Assembly: GCA_002314685.1 (NCBI GenBank)
Contig: DCHB01000076.1
Location: 4,514 to 29,393, forward strand
DNA length: 24,880 nt
Source of the DNA: Clostridiales bacterium UBA1763
GTDB lineage: Bacteria > Bacillota > Clostridia > Oscillospirales > Oscillospiraceae
Direction of reading: 5' to 3'
The position numbers and the translations under genes are program-made. Under the pieces are notes generated by a model. It searched no databases. It was given only the letters and a program-made list of their open reading frames with translations, and was not told the origin of the DNA. This document shows positions 1 to 6,755 of this stretch, one piece after another; the stretch's first letter is position 1, and every line of letters begins with the position of its first letter.

Positions 1-50
1 GGGGGAGCTTGAGGGGGCAAAGGCCCGCCTCAATTTGATCGCCGACAACA
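1..50. other. Left edge, no gene identified
   Basis: This short stretch runs from the window edge to the first hairpin. It could be the 3' end of a rightward gene. The three forward frames reach stop codons at 10-12, 36-38 and 149-151. The last frame would have to read through three hairpins, so one of the two earlier stops is more natural for a gene ended by the hairpin at 51-74. I do not recognise any of the three peptide tails. Confidence 0.3.
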
Positions 51-74
51 AAAAGCCTCGTTTCCGAGGCTTTT
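51..74 (+). terminator. Hairpin 1, intrinsic terminator
   Basis: A perfect 10-bp stem (51-60 with 65-74) closes a TTTC loop. The left arm starts with AAAA and the right arm ends in TTTT, so it could terminate in either direction. It probably ends a rightward gene lying left of the window. Confidence 0.65.
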
Positions 75-76
75 CT

Positions 77-106
77 AAAATGCGCGGAAAGCTCTGCGCA
101 TTTTTT
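77..106. terminator. Hairpin 2, terminator-like
   Basis: A 9-bp stem (77-85 with 96-104, core ATGCGC/GCGCAT) closes a 10-nt loop and is followed by T's through 106. It lies only 2 bp after hairpin 1, so it may be a back-up terminator. Confidence 0.5.
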
Positions 107-123
107 GGCGGCTTTTCGGCGCA

Positions 124-152
124 GTCAAAAAAGCCCGAGGGACTTTTTTGAC
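124..152. terminator. Hairpin 3, bidirectional terminator-like
   Basis: A 13-bp stem with one mismatch (124-136 with 140-152) closes a GAG loop. Each arm contains a run of six A or T residues. In the leftward direction it sits just beyond the phosphopantetheinyl transferase gene and could terminate that transcript. Confidence 0.5.
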
Positions 153-158
153 AAGCTG

Positions 159-192
159 AATATAATCCACGGGAAAACCCGTGGATTATATT
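159..192 (-). terminator. Hairpin 4, overlaps the PPTase stop codon
   Basis: A perfect 15-bp inverted repeat (159-173 with 178-192) closes an AAAA loop. It includes the leftward TAA stop codon at 186-188. No T-run follows directly in the leftward direction, so it may act with hairpin 3 or protect the mRNA 3' end. Confidence 0.55.
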
Positions 193-764
193 ATTTCTTC
201 TGTTATTTCGATATCATCAAGAGGCTCTAAAGAGCATAGGGCGAGGCAAAAACCCTTGTATTCCAGCACCTTTGTGTAAAAGCTGCCGATTTTATCCCCC
301 GCCTCAAAGCTGTTAAGCGGAGTGTTCATACCCGTGCCGATTGCCTTGAGATAGCTCTCCTTTATAACCCAATATCGGCAAAACAGCCCGTCGGGGTCGT
401 CGCTTTCGGCTATGCGGGAGTATTCGTTTTCGGTGAAAAAACGCTTTGCAAGCTTAATTGAGTCCTTGCGTGGCACTTCAATATCAACTCCGCACACGGC
501 ATCCGACACCGCACAAACGGCAAGGTGCTTGCAGTGCGACAGCGAAAAATGCGCCCCGTTTTCGATGCAGGGCTTGCCGTACTCGTTTACGGAATAATCG
601 ACCTTGCCCAAAGCCCTATACAGCAAAAGCTCAACGCCGAGGCTTTGCCGCCTCGCCTCATCGCTATTCAGCCGCAGTGCCTTTTGCCGTCTGTATTCGG
701 ACACCTGCCCGAGTGCGCTCGGAACATCGAGTCCGCTTACGTCGCAGATATAAAGTCTTGTCAT
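186..764 (-). CDS. 4'-phosphopantetheinyl transferase, Sfp/AcpT superfamily
   Basis: This enzyme would move the phosphopantetheine arm from coenzyme A onto a serine of a carrier protein in the cytoplasm. The 192-aa sequence shows the family signatures in order: GKP (63-65), FSLSHC (73-78), GVDIE (92-96) with the Mg2+-binding acidic pair D94/E96, RFF-x-x-NEY (108-115), and WVIKESYLKAIGTGM (132-146) with E136 and K140. It is shorter than Bacillus Sfp (about 224 aa). Its ATG overlaps the stop of the upstream HD gene by 4 bp, so the two are translationally coupled. No polyketide, non-ribosomal peptide or fatty-acid synthesis gene is in the window, so the target carrier protein is unknown. It may serve primary metabolism. 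The family call is firm; the substrate is not. Confidence 0.9.
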   Translation of the reverse strand: MTRLYICDVSGLDVPSALGQVSEYRRQKALRLNSDEARRQSLGVELLLYRALGKVDYSVNEYGKPCIENGAHFSLSHCKHLAVCAVSDAVCGVDIEVPRKDSIKLAKRFFTENEYSRIAESDDPDGLFCRYWVIKESYLKAIGTGMNTPLNSFEAGDKIGSFYTKVLEYKGFCLALCSLEPLDDIEITEEII

Positions 765-1306
765 TCAGCCTTCATCGCGTCGAGAGTTTTCTGCAAAAGA
801 GTATCAAGCTCCCAACCGAGCATTTCCGCACCCTTGATTATTACATCTCTTGAACAGCCCGCGGCAAACTTTTTATCCTTGAACTTCTTCTTGAGAGATT
901 TAAGCTCCATGTCGGATATGCCCGTCGGACGCATAAGCGCGGCGGCACCGATAAGCCCCGTGAGCTCGTCTGTTGCAAACAGCACCTTTTCCATGAACAA
1001 AACGGGCTCGACATCAATGCAGATACCGTAGCCGTGACTGATAACGGCGTGAATCATGTCCTCGTCAATATCAAGCTCGTGAAGCATCTCATTTGCCTTA
1101 ACGCAGTGCTGCTCGGGATAAAGCTCAAAGTCGATGTCGTGAAGCATACCGACAGCGGTCCAGAACTCAACTCTTTCGGGGTCAAATTCCTTTGCCATTT
1201 CGCCCATGACCTTTGCAACGGTCTCGGCGTGCTGAATGTGGAACGGGTCCTTGTTAAAGCGCGAAACAAGCTCGTGCGCCTGCTCAACTGTGGGAACGTA
1301 GCTCAT
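761..1306 (-). CDS. HD-domain phosphohydrolase-like protein
   Basis: This is a 181-aa cytoplasmic protein of the HD superfamily, metal-dependent phosphohydrolases that often act on nucleotides. Visible metal-site residues are H26 (in HIQHAETV), H56-D57 (in GMLHDID), H91 (in ISHGYG) and D113 (in ATDELTG). This spacing fits the small HDIG-type hydrolases annotated as HDIG or HAD-associated proteins. The start is supported by AGGAG (complement of 1316-1320) 9 bp upstream. It is the first gene of a leftward pair with the phosphopantetheinyl transferase. The substrate cannot be read from the sequence. Confidence 0.85.
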   Translation of the reverse strand: MSYVPTVEQAHELVSRFNKDPFHIQHAETVAKVMGEMAKEFDPERVEFWTAVGMLHDIDFELYPEQHCVKANEMLHELDIDEDMIHAVISHGYGICIDVEPVLFMEKVLFATDELTGLIGAAALMRPTGISDMELKSLKKKFKDKKFAAGCSRDVIIKGAEMLGWELDTLLQKTLDAMKAE

Positions 1307-1336
1307 GAATAATCACTCCTTTTCTTTCTTGAATAG

Positions 1337-1365
1337 ATAATACAATATAAAATCAGAGAAATCAA
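1337..1365 (-). promoter_or_regulatory. Candidate sigma-A promoter for the HD-PPTase pair
   Basis: On the minus strand TTGATT (1360-1365) and TATTAT (1337-1342) are separated by 17 bp. The predicted start lies about 25 bp upstream of the HD gene ATG, leaving room for the AGGAG ribosome binding site. Confidence 0.6.
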
Positions 1366-1390
1366 CAAGTCGGCGCATTAAACATTCACA

Positions 1391-1419
1391 TTGAAATAAC
1401 GGACTCGGCGTGTTATATT
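1391..1419 (+). promoter_or_regulatory. Promoter placing the transcript start on the rlmD ATG
   Basis: TTGAAA (1391-1396) and TATATT (1414-1419) are 17 bp apart, and TGT precedes the -10 as an extended -10 element. The usual transcription start, about 7 nt past the -10, falls on or next to 1426, the A of the ATG, implying a leaderless mRNA. Confidence 0.65.
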
Positions 1420-1425
1420 AAACCC

Positions 1426-2784
1426 ATGGATGAATTGAGAAAAAACGAAATATACGAGGCTCAGATAAGTGGCTATACCTCCGAGGGAAGCGGCGTCTGC
1501 CGAATTAAGGGCAGAGCTGTGTTTGTTGCCCGCACAATAGTCGGTGAGGTGTGGCAAATAAGGATTGTCAAGGTCACGGCGTCTGCCGTATGGGGCAGGG
1601 CGGAGGAGGCAATTAAGCTTTCACCCGAACGCCGCGAGCCCGATTGCCCGCACGCACTGCGCTGCGGCGGATGCAGTCTGCGTCACATGAGCTATGCCGA
1701 GGAGCTTCGCTTTAAGAGGGAGAGGCTCAATGATGCGCTGAAGCACATAGGGCATCAGACCGTGCAGGCGGAGGAGATAATAGGCAGTGACAGCATAGCG
1801 CACTACCGCAACAAGGGCATATACACAGTACGCGAGGTCTCGGGCGAGGTAAAAAGCGGCTTTTTCGCCCCCCGCACGCACGAGCTTGTGCCCGTTGACT
1901 CCTGCCTTATTCAAAGCGAGCTTGCCGATAAGGTCACGGCGGCGGTGCTCGGCTTCATGCGGGATAATTCCGTGAAGGCATACGATGAAAAAACGCATAA
2001 GGGCGGCGTGCGCAACGTGTTTGTGCGGTGCGCGGTCAACAGCCCCGACTGCGTCGCGTGCATAGTGTCGGCGCACGGCTTCGGCAGTAAAACCGAGGCG
2101 CTCGTCGAAAGGCTGAGACTTGACTGTCCCGAGCTGACGGGCATAGTTCTGAACATCAACAAAACCGTCGGAAACTCAGTGCTCGCGGGCGATTTCTACA
2201 CTCTGTGGGGCAGGGATAGCATAAGCGACAGCCTCTGCGGAGTGCGGTATGAAATATCCCCGCAGGCGTTTTATCAGATAAATCCCCCGCAGGCTGAAAA
2301 GCTCTATACGCGTGCGGTTGAGTATGCACAGTGCACCTTGGGCTCAACGGTGCTCGATTTATATTGCGGCGCGGGCACTATTAGCCTTTTTCTCGCAAAA
2401 CACGCAGGGCAGGTAATCGGTGCGGAGATAGTGCCCGAGGCGATTGAAAACGCAAGGGCAAACGCAGTCCGCAACGGCATAGAAAATGCGCGCTTTATAT
2501 GCGCCGATGCCTCCGAGGCCGCCGAGCGATTTTTGAAGGAGAGCATAAAGCCCGAGACGGTTGTGGTTGACCCGCCGCGCAAGGGAATGGATGCCGCGGC
2601 GATAAAAGCCGTGTGCGGAATGTTACCCGAGAGGGTGGTGTATGTCTCGTGCAACCCGTCAACCCTCGCAAGAGATATATGCGTGTTCAACGACTGCGGC
2701 TATGAGCTGAAAAAAGCGACGGCGCTCGATATGTTCCCGCGCACCTCCGCCTGCGAGGCGGTAGTACTGCTGACGAAAAATTAA
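1426..2784 (+). CDS. rlmD: 23S rRNA (uracil-5-)-methyltransferase, RlmD/RlmCD type
   Basis: This enzyme transfers a methyl group from S-adenosylmethionine to C5 of a uridine, most likely in 23S rRNA. The 452-aa sequence has an N-terminal TRAM RNA-binding domain (about 3-60) and four cysteines spaced for a [4Fe-4S] cluster (C74, C80, C83, C160). The methyltransferase domain shows LDLYCGAGT (310-318), VDPPRKGMD (381-389) and the nucleophile C409 in YVSCNPSTLARD. A likely catalytic base is E444 in FPRTSACEAV, where the family usually has HVE. Gram-positive bacteria often have one RlmCD enzyme for two sites, so position specificity is open. TRAM homology begins right after M1, which fixes the start, but no Shine-Dalgarno site precedes it. 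It heads a three-gene unit. Confidence 0.92.
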   Translation: MDELRKNEIYEAQISGYTSEGSGVCRIKGRAVFVARTIVGEVWQIRIVKVTASAVWGRAEEAIKLSPERREPDCPHALRCGGCSLRHMSYAEELRFKRERLNDALKHIGHQTVQAEEIIGSDSIAHYRNKGIYTVREVSGEVKSGFFAPRTHELVPVDSCLIQSELADKVTAAVLGFMRDNSVKAYDEKTHKGGVRNVFVRCAVNSPDCVACIVSAHGFGSKTEALVERLRLDCPELTGIVLNINKTVGNSVLAGDFYTLWGRDSISDSLCGVRYEISPQAFYQINPPQAEKLYTRAVEYAQCTLGSTVLDLYCGAGTISLFLAKHAGQVIGAEIVPEAIENARANAVRNGIENARFICADASEAAERFLKESIKPETVVVDPPRKGMDAAAIKAVCGMLPERVVYVSCNPSTLARDICVFNDCGYELKKATALDMFPRTSACEAVVLLTKN

Positions 2785-2801
2785 AAAGTGAGGATATAAC
2801 T

Positions 2802-3383
2802 ATGAAAAAAGTATTGGCACTGGTTTTGGCTGTTATAATGGCGCTTGGCATCTGCGCCTGCGGCAATAACTCCGACGAGTCAGAAATTGCAGACCTGCTC
2901 AACGAGGGATATGAGATCGAAAACCTCGCGACGAGCGATAACACACTCGGCATAATTTTCCACAAGGATGCTTCCTATATCAAGGTCACGACCGAGCTGA
3001 GCGATTTGCAGATGAAGAAGCTTGAGGAGGTCGAATTGCTATGCGACGCCTACGATGTCGAGCTGCAGGCGTTTTTGATTACCTTGGTTGATATCGAGAC
3101 CGAGGATTTAAGCGAGCGCGTTCCCGAGCAGTCCGAGCTTGATAAATATGTCGGCATGACGGTAGCAGAGCTTGAGGCGGCAGAGCTCATGCAGCTTTAC
3201 AGCTGCATCGGCGAAAGCGAGTCAACCTTCGGCTATACGGATTACACCTACAAGATGGATATGACTGCCGTCGGCTGTGAAAATGTCGAGGATGTTACCG
3301 ACATCCCCGCTGAGGTCCTCAACGAGATAGTGATAACAAGCGTTAGCTTTGCGGGCTTTGCCGACGATATTCTGTTCGTCTGA
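2802..3383 (+). CDS. Acidic lipoprotein of unknown function
   Basis: The 193-aa product begins with a lipoprotein signal peptide: KK, a hydrophobic stretch from residue 4 to 17, and a lipobox. Cleavage is best placed before C20 (ICA-C); C18 is an alternative. The mature part is rich in Asp and Glu and contains the short motif DKYVGMTVAELEAAELMQ followed by a Tyr-rich segment. I recognise no catalytic motif. It should be anchored on the outer face of the membrane. GTGAGGA upstream is a good ribosome binding site, and the gene lies 17 bp after rlmD, so it is probably cotranscribed with rlmD and the aldolase. The lipoprotein call is firm; the role is unknown. Confidence 0.75.
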   Translation: MKKVLALVLAVIMALGICACGNNSDESEIADLLNEGYEIENLATSDNTLGIIFHKDASYIKVTTELSDLQMKKLEEVELLCDAYDVELQAFLITLVDIETEDLSERVPEQSELDKYVGMTVAELEAAELMQLYSCIGESESTFGYTDYTYKMDMTAVGCENVEDVTDIPAEVLNEIVITSVSFAGFADDILFV

Positions 3384-3400
3384 GCGTATAGGAGAGAAAA

Positions 3401-4171
3401 ATGGATAATAAGATTTTGGAAAAATTCGAGGCGGGTGTACCCTCAATCGGCACCTTCACGCACCTCAAGAGCATGAGCGCGATTGAGTGTCTCGGACAGA
3501 CGGGGCTCGATTTTGTGCTCATCGACCAGGAGCATTCACCCGTGGGCATGGAGGAGACCGTGCAGTATCTGACCGCGGCGAAGGCGGCGGGATTGACGGC
3601 GATTGTGCGCATAGGCGAGATTGAAAGAACAGAGGTGTTAAGACCGCTTGATGCAGGCGCGGCGGGCGTTGTCGTCCCGGGTGTTGAGACCGTTGAACAG
3701 GTCGAGAGACTTGTAAGCTACGCAAAGTTCAAGCCCCTCGGCAAGCGCGGCTACTGCATGACGCGTGACGGCGGCTGGGGCTATTCCGACTGCTATGCCG
3801 ACGGACTTGAGGGCTATATGTGCCTGTGCAATGACCGCACCCTGCTTTTGCCGCAGTGCGAGACGGTCGGATGCCTTGAGAATATCGAGAGGATATGCGC
3901 AATCGAGGGTGTTGACGGCATAATGATAGGCCCGTACGACCTTTCAATCGCAATGGGTATGCCCGGGCAGTTTGACAGACCCGAGTTTATCGCCGCAGTT
4001 GAGAGAATTAAAAACGCCTGCAAGGCATCGGGCAAAATTGCCGTCGTATTCACGGGCAGTGAGGCATCGGCAAAGCAGTATATTGCCGACGGCTTTGACT
4101 GCGTCATCTTCGGCATGGACAATCTTGTACTCATTAACGGCTATAAAGCCATAGTAAACGGCTTGAAGTGA
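3401..4171 (+). CDS. HpcH/HpaI-family class II aldolase
   Basis: Members of this family cleave or form 2-keto-3-deoxy sugar acids or related 4-hydroxy-2-oxo acids, releasing pyruvate in a metal-dependent reaction. The 256-aa protein shows the catalytic His in IDQEHSP (H45), R70 in AIVRIG, the metal ligand E154 near LLPQCET, and D180 in IGPYDLS. Spacing closely follows E. coli HpaI (H45, R70, E149, D175). The length is normal. AGGAGAG precedes the ATG, and the gene lies 17 bp after the lipoprotein gene and ends at a strong terminator. No neighbouring sugar-acid pathway gene defines the substrate; rhamnonate, 4-hydroxy-2-oxovalerate and similar aldols are all possible. Confidence 0.85.
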   Translation: MDNKILEKFEAGVPSIGTFTHLKSMSAIECLGQTGLDFVLIDQEHSPVGMEETVQYLTAAKAAGLTAIVRIGEIERTEVLRPLDAGAAGVVVPGVETVEQVERLVSYAKFKPLGKRGYCMTRDGGWGYSDCYADGLEGYMCLCNDRTLLLPQCETVGCLENIERICAIEGVDGIMIGPYDLSIAMGMPGQFDRPEFIAAVERIKNACKASGKIAVVFTGSEASAKQYIADGFDCVIFGMDNLVLINGYKAIVNGLK

Positions 4172-4202
4172 AAAAATCCCCTGTGAAAACAGGGGATTTT
4201 TT
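4171..4202 (+). terminator. Strong intrinsic terminator after the aldolase gene
   Basis: A perfect 13-bp stem (4171-4183 with 4190-4202) closes a TGAAAA loop. The right arm ends in six T residues. It starts on the last base of the aldolase stop codon. Confidence 0.85.
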
Positions 4203-4223
4203 CAGCTTGTTTACAGTTTTCGA

Positions 4224-4252
4224 TAGACAAACGGGGCGTTAAGTAGTATAAT
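4224..4252 (+). promoter_or_regulatory. Promoter for the MurF-LRR gene
   Basis: TAGACA (4224-4229) and a perfect TATAAT (4247-4252) are 17 bp apart, 47 bp upstream of the ATG. GAGG at 4287-4290 is the likely ribosome binding site. Confidence 0.7.
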
Positions 4253-4298
4253 CCTCAATCAGCGACAAATAATTTCAGCTTAATTCGAGGCAAGTACA

Positions 4299-6314
4299 AT
4301 GAATTTTTTTCAAAGAGTTAAAAGAAAAATCCGCAGAGAAATACAGAATATAAAAAATCCTCGGCTGACTCTTGCAGATATTTGTTCAATCGGCGGTGTT
4401 GAGCTTCCCGACGATCTCAAAAGCAAGGGCTCAACGAAGATTTCGAAGATAATATTCTGCGCACCCGCAACCAAAAAATTCCCGAAAAACTGCGCTGTTT
4501 TTTATCCGAGCACGGCTTATTTCAAGAAAAATCTCACGATTGAGGATAAGAACAGCACCTTTTTGTTTGCAATAAAGCCTGCTAATGGCTACAACTGCAT
4601 AGTGTGCGACAATCCGTGGGAGGTCGGCGCGCAGGTCGGCAGATATTTAAGAAACCGCAGTAAGGCGACCTTTGTCGGTGTTACGGGCTCTGTCGGCAAG
4701 ACCTCTACAAAGGAAATGATTGAGAGCGTTCTCAAGGAGGGCTTCGGCGATAAGCTTCACGCCTCTAAGGGAAACAGCAACTCGCTTTACAGAGTAATGC
4801 AGAATATTTTGAGCCTGCCGAGCGACAGCAAGGTGTACCTGCAGGAGCTTTGCGCGGGCGGCTTCAGTACTCCTGAAACAGATGAACGCTGTGAGCATCT
4901 TATCGGCAAATCCGCAAAGGTTTTCAACGCGGATGTTGCCGTTTTCACGAATGTTAGGGACAATCACATTGAGCACTTCGGCTCGCGTGAGGCAATCGCC
5001 GAGCATAAGCTCAAGCTGGCGGGCTACGGCAATCCGAACGGTCTTGCAATATACAACTACGATGACCCCTTGCTCAGAAACGCAGGCTATAAGCAGAAAA
5101 GCGTTTCCTTCTCGCTCAGTGATGAGCACGCCGACTACTATGCAAAGGACATTAAGTATGTCGAGGGCGGCACAAGCTTCACAATCGTTGACAAAGTGCG
5201 AAACAGCACGCTCAAGGCAAAGGTCGGTGCAATAGGCGACCAGTTTGTAATAAACGCGCTGACAGCCTATGCCGTCGGCAAGTACTTTAATCTTGACGAC
5301 AAGACAATCGTTAAGGGAATTAAAAAGTACAAGACCTCGGGTGAGAGATGCAATCTCTTCAAGGCGGGACATAACTGGGTTTATGCCGACTGCTACAATT
5401 CATCTTATGATGCCCTTGCAATGATGCTCAAAAGCTTCTGCCTCACCGAAATGAAAAACGGCGGCAGAAAAATTGCCGTCATCGGCGATATATTTGAGCT
5501 CGGCGAATTATCCGACGAAATCCATACGAAGTGCGGTGAGCTTGCCGCACAGCACGATATAGACATGGTGCTGTTCTGCGGTGAGAACGCCAAGCTCATG
5601 TACGCTAAGTACACGGAGCTTAAGGATAACTGCATATATTGCAGAACGCAGGATGAGCTCGTTGAGGAGCTTGAAAAAATTATGCTCCCGAATGACATGA
5701 TTTTGTTCAAGGCATCGCACGGCATGGGCTTTTCGGATGTGATTGACACCGTTTTCGGTGAATATATCGGCGAGAAGGATGCAATATCACACAACAGCTA
5801 TTACGAGAAGCAGGATGAGGCTTACACCTATCAGGTGTTCTCAAAGCATATAACCGTAAAGTCGCTCAACACTCAGCCGCAGGAGATATGCACACTGCCC
5901 GATGCGTTTATGGATATGCCCGTGCGCAAGCTTGCCTCAAATTTGTTTAAGAATGTCAAGGGCGTTAAAAAGGTCGTGCTTCCCGCGCAGACCTCGCTTA
6001 TCCGCCCCAACTGCTTTGAAAACAGCTCCGTTGAGGAGATTGAGTTTAATCCCCGCTTAAGACGAATTGCAAGCCGAGCCTTCCAGGGCTGCTCACAGCT
6101 TGAAAAGCTCGAGCTTCCGCAGGGACTTATGTCCGTCGGCGTCAAGGCTTTTTGTAACTGCAAAAAGCTCACCGAGGTTTATATCCCCGAAAGCGTCGGC
6201 GAAATCAGCTCAACTGCGTTTGACGGCTGTCCGAATGTTCAGCTTATCTGCAAGGCGGGCTCCTACGCCGAGGGCTACGCAAAGAAGCACAACATCAAAT
6301 ACAAGACCTTATAA
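4299..6314 (+). CDS. MurF-like Mur ligase fused to a BspA-type leucine-rich-repeat domain
   Basis: The 671-aa protein has no signal peptide and starts with a basic segment. Residues about 25-120 resemble the MurF substrate domain. The central ATPase domain carries the P-loop GVTGSVGKTSTKE (127-139), the GNSNS motif (158-162), TNVRDNHIEHFGS (217-229) and a CYNSS motif (365-369). The Mur C-terminal domain ends near 487 with FKASHGMGFSDV. Residues about 505-650 form leucine-rich repeats of the LRR_5/BspA type, including the GCSQLEKLELPQGL and NCKKLTEVYIPESVGEI units, and end with the usual SYAEGYAKKHNIKY cap. Canonical MurF (about 450 aa) adds D-Ala-D-Ala to UDP-MurNAc-tripeptide. Here several MurF motifs are altered, so it may be a paralogue with a different role. 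Promoter and terminator make it a single-gene unit. Confidence 0.85.
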   Translation: MNFFQRVKRKIRREIQNIKNPRLTLADICSIGGVELPDDLKSKGSTKISKIIFCAPATKKFPKNCAVFYPSTAYFKKNLTIEDKNSTFLFAIKPANGYNCIVCDNPWEVGAQVGRYLRNRSKATFVGVTGSVGKTSTKEMIESVLKEGFGDKLHASKGNSNSLYRVMQNILSLPSDSKVYLQELCAGGFSTPETDERCEHLIGKSAKVFNADVAVFTNVRDNHIEHFGSREAIAEHKLKLAGYGNPNGLAIYNYDDPLLRNAGYKQKSVSFSLSDEHADYYAKDIKYVEGGTSFTIVDKVRNSTLKAKVGAIGDQFVINALTAYAVGKYFNLDDKTIVKGIKKYKTSGERCNLFKAGHNWVYADCYNSSYDALAMMLKSFCLTEMKNGGRKIAVIGDIFELGELSDEIHTKCGELAAQHDIDMVLFCGENAKLMYAKYTELKDNCIYCRTQDELVEELEKIMLPNDMILFKASHGMGFSDVIDTVFGEYIGEKDAISHNSYYEKQDEAYTYQVFSKHITVKSLNTQPQEICTLPDAFMDMPVRKLASNLFKNVKGVKKVVLPAQTSLIRPNCFENSSVEEIEFNPRLRRIASRAFQGCSQLEKLELPQGLMSVGVKAFCNCKKLTEVYIPESVGEISSTAFDGCPNVQLICKAGSYAEGYAKKHNIKYKTL

Positions 6315-6344
6315 AAAAGAAGTCTCACAGAGACTTCTTTTTTT
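6313..6344 (+). terminator. Intrinsic terminator after the MurF-LRR gene
   Basis: A perfect 14-bp stem (6313-6326 with 6330-6343) closes an ACA loop, with seven T's at the end of the right arm. It overlaps the stop codon. The A-rich left arm would allow termination from the other strand too. Confidence 0.85.
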
Positions 6345-6354
6345 CGCATTTTTA

Positions 6355-6363
6355 TGATATTAT
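6355..6363 (+). promoter_or_regulatory. Possible extended -10 promoter for crcB
   Basis: TGA-TATTAT (6355-6363) has the extended -10 form. The element 17 bp upstream, TTCTTT in the terminator tail, is a poor -35. The start would fall near 6370, before AAGAGG at 6377-6382. Confidence 0.4.
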
Positions 6364-6389
6364 GGTCAAAAATTTCAAGAGGTTTTGCT

Positions 6390-6755
6390 ATGCTCAACTG
6401 TATTGCGGTAGGACTCGGCGGCTTTGTCGGCTCCGTTTTACGCTATCTCATAGGACAGATTAAAATAGACGAGGCGTTTGCGTTCCCGATTAAAACGCTT
6501 GCAATAAACATAATCGGCGCCTTTGCAATAGGCATAATTACCGCAATGTGCCTCAGGCAAAGCAGCTTTGACGCACGCACGGTGCTGTTTTTGAAGGTCG
6601 GCGTTTGCGGCGGCTTCACAACCTTTTCGACCTTCGCCCTTGAGTCTGTAAATCTTATGCAAAGCGGTAGGGGCGCACTCGCTGTTTTGTATATGGTGCT
6701 GAGCGTTGTGCTGTCCGTAGCGGCGGTAATGCTCGCCGAAATGCTTGTAAAATGA
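6390..6755 (+). CDS. crcB: Fluoride ion channel/exporter CrcB (FluC)
   Basis: FluC channels let F- leave the cytoplasm and work as dual-topology dimers. The 121-aa protein has four hydrophobic helices and the family hallmarks: GGFVGSVLRY (10-19), TLAINIIGAF (36-45) with pore Asn N40, and GVCGGFTTFSTF (71-82), which holds the Na+-site and phenylalanine-box residues. I chose the ATG at 6390 because AAGAGG lies 7 bp upstream and homology starts there; an in-frame ATG at 6354 would overlap the promoter and add 12 unrelated residues. Only one copy is seen, consistent with a homodimer. Its last 4 bp overlap the next gene. No fluoride riboswitch fits in the short upstream gap. Confidence 0.93.
   Translation: MLNCIAVGLGGFVGSVLRYLIGQIKIDEAFAFPIKTLAINIIGAFAIGIITAMCLRQSSFDARTVLFLKVGVCGGFTTFSTFALESVNLMQSGRGALAVLYMVLSVVLSVAAVMLAEMLVK

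Noticed and set aside
4647..5372. A 241-codon leftward frame inside the MurF-LRR gene
   Set aside because: It lies wholly antisense to a gene with clear Mur ligase motifs, has no recognisable domain, and reflects codon bias of the real gene.
6345..6389. Fluoride riboswitch upstream of crcB
   Set aside because: The gap between the preceding terminator and the start is about 45 nt, and the predicted leader is about 20 nt, too short for the crcB RNA motif.
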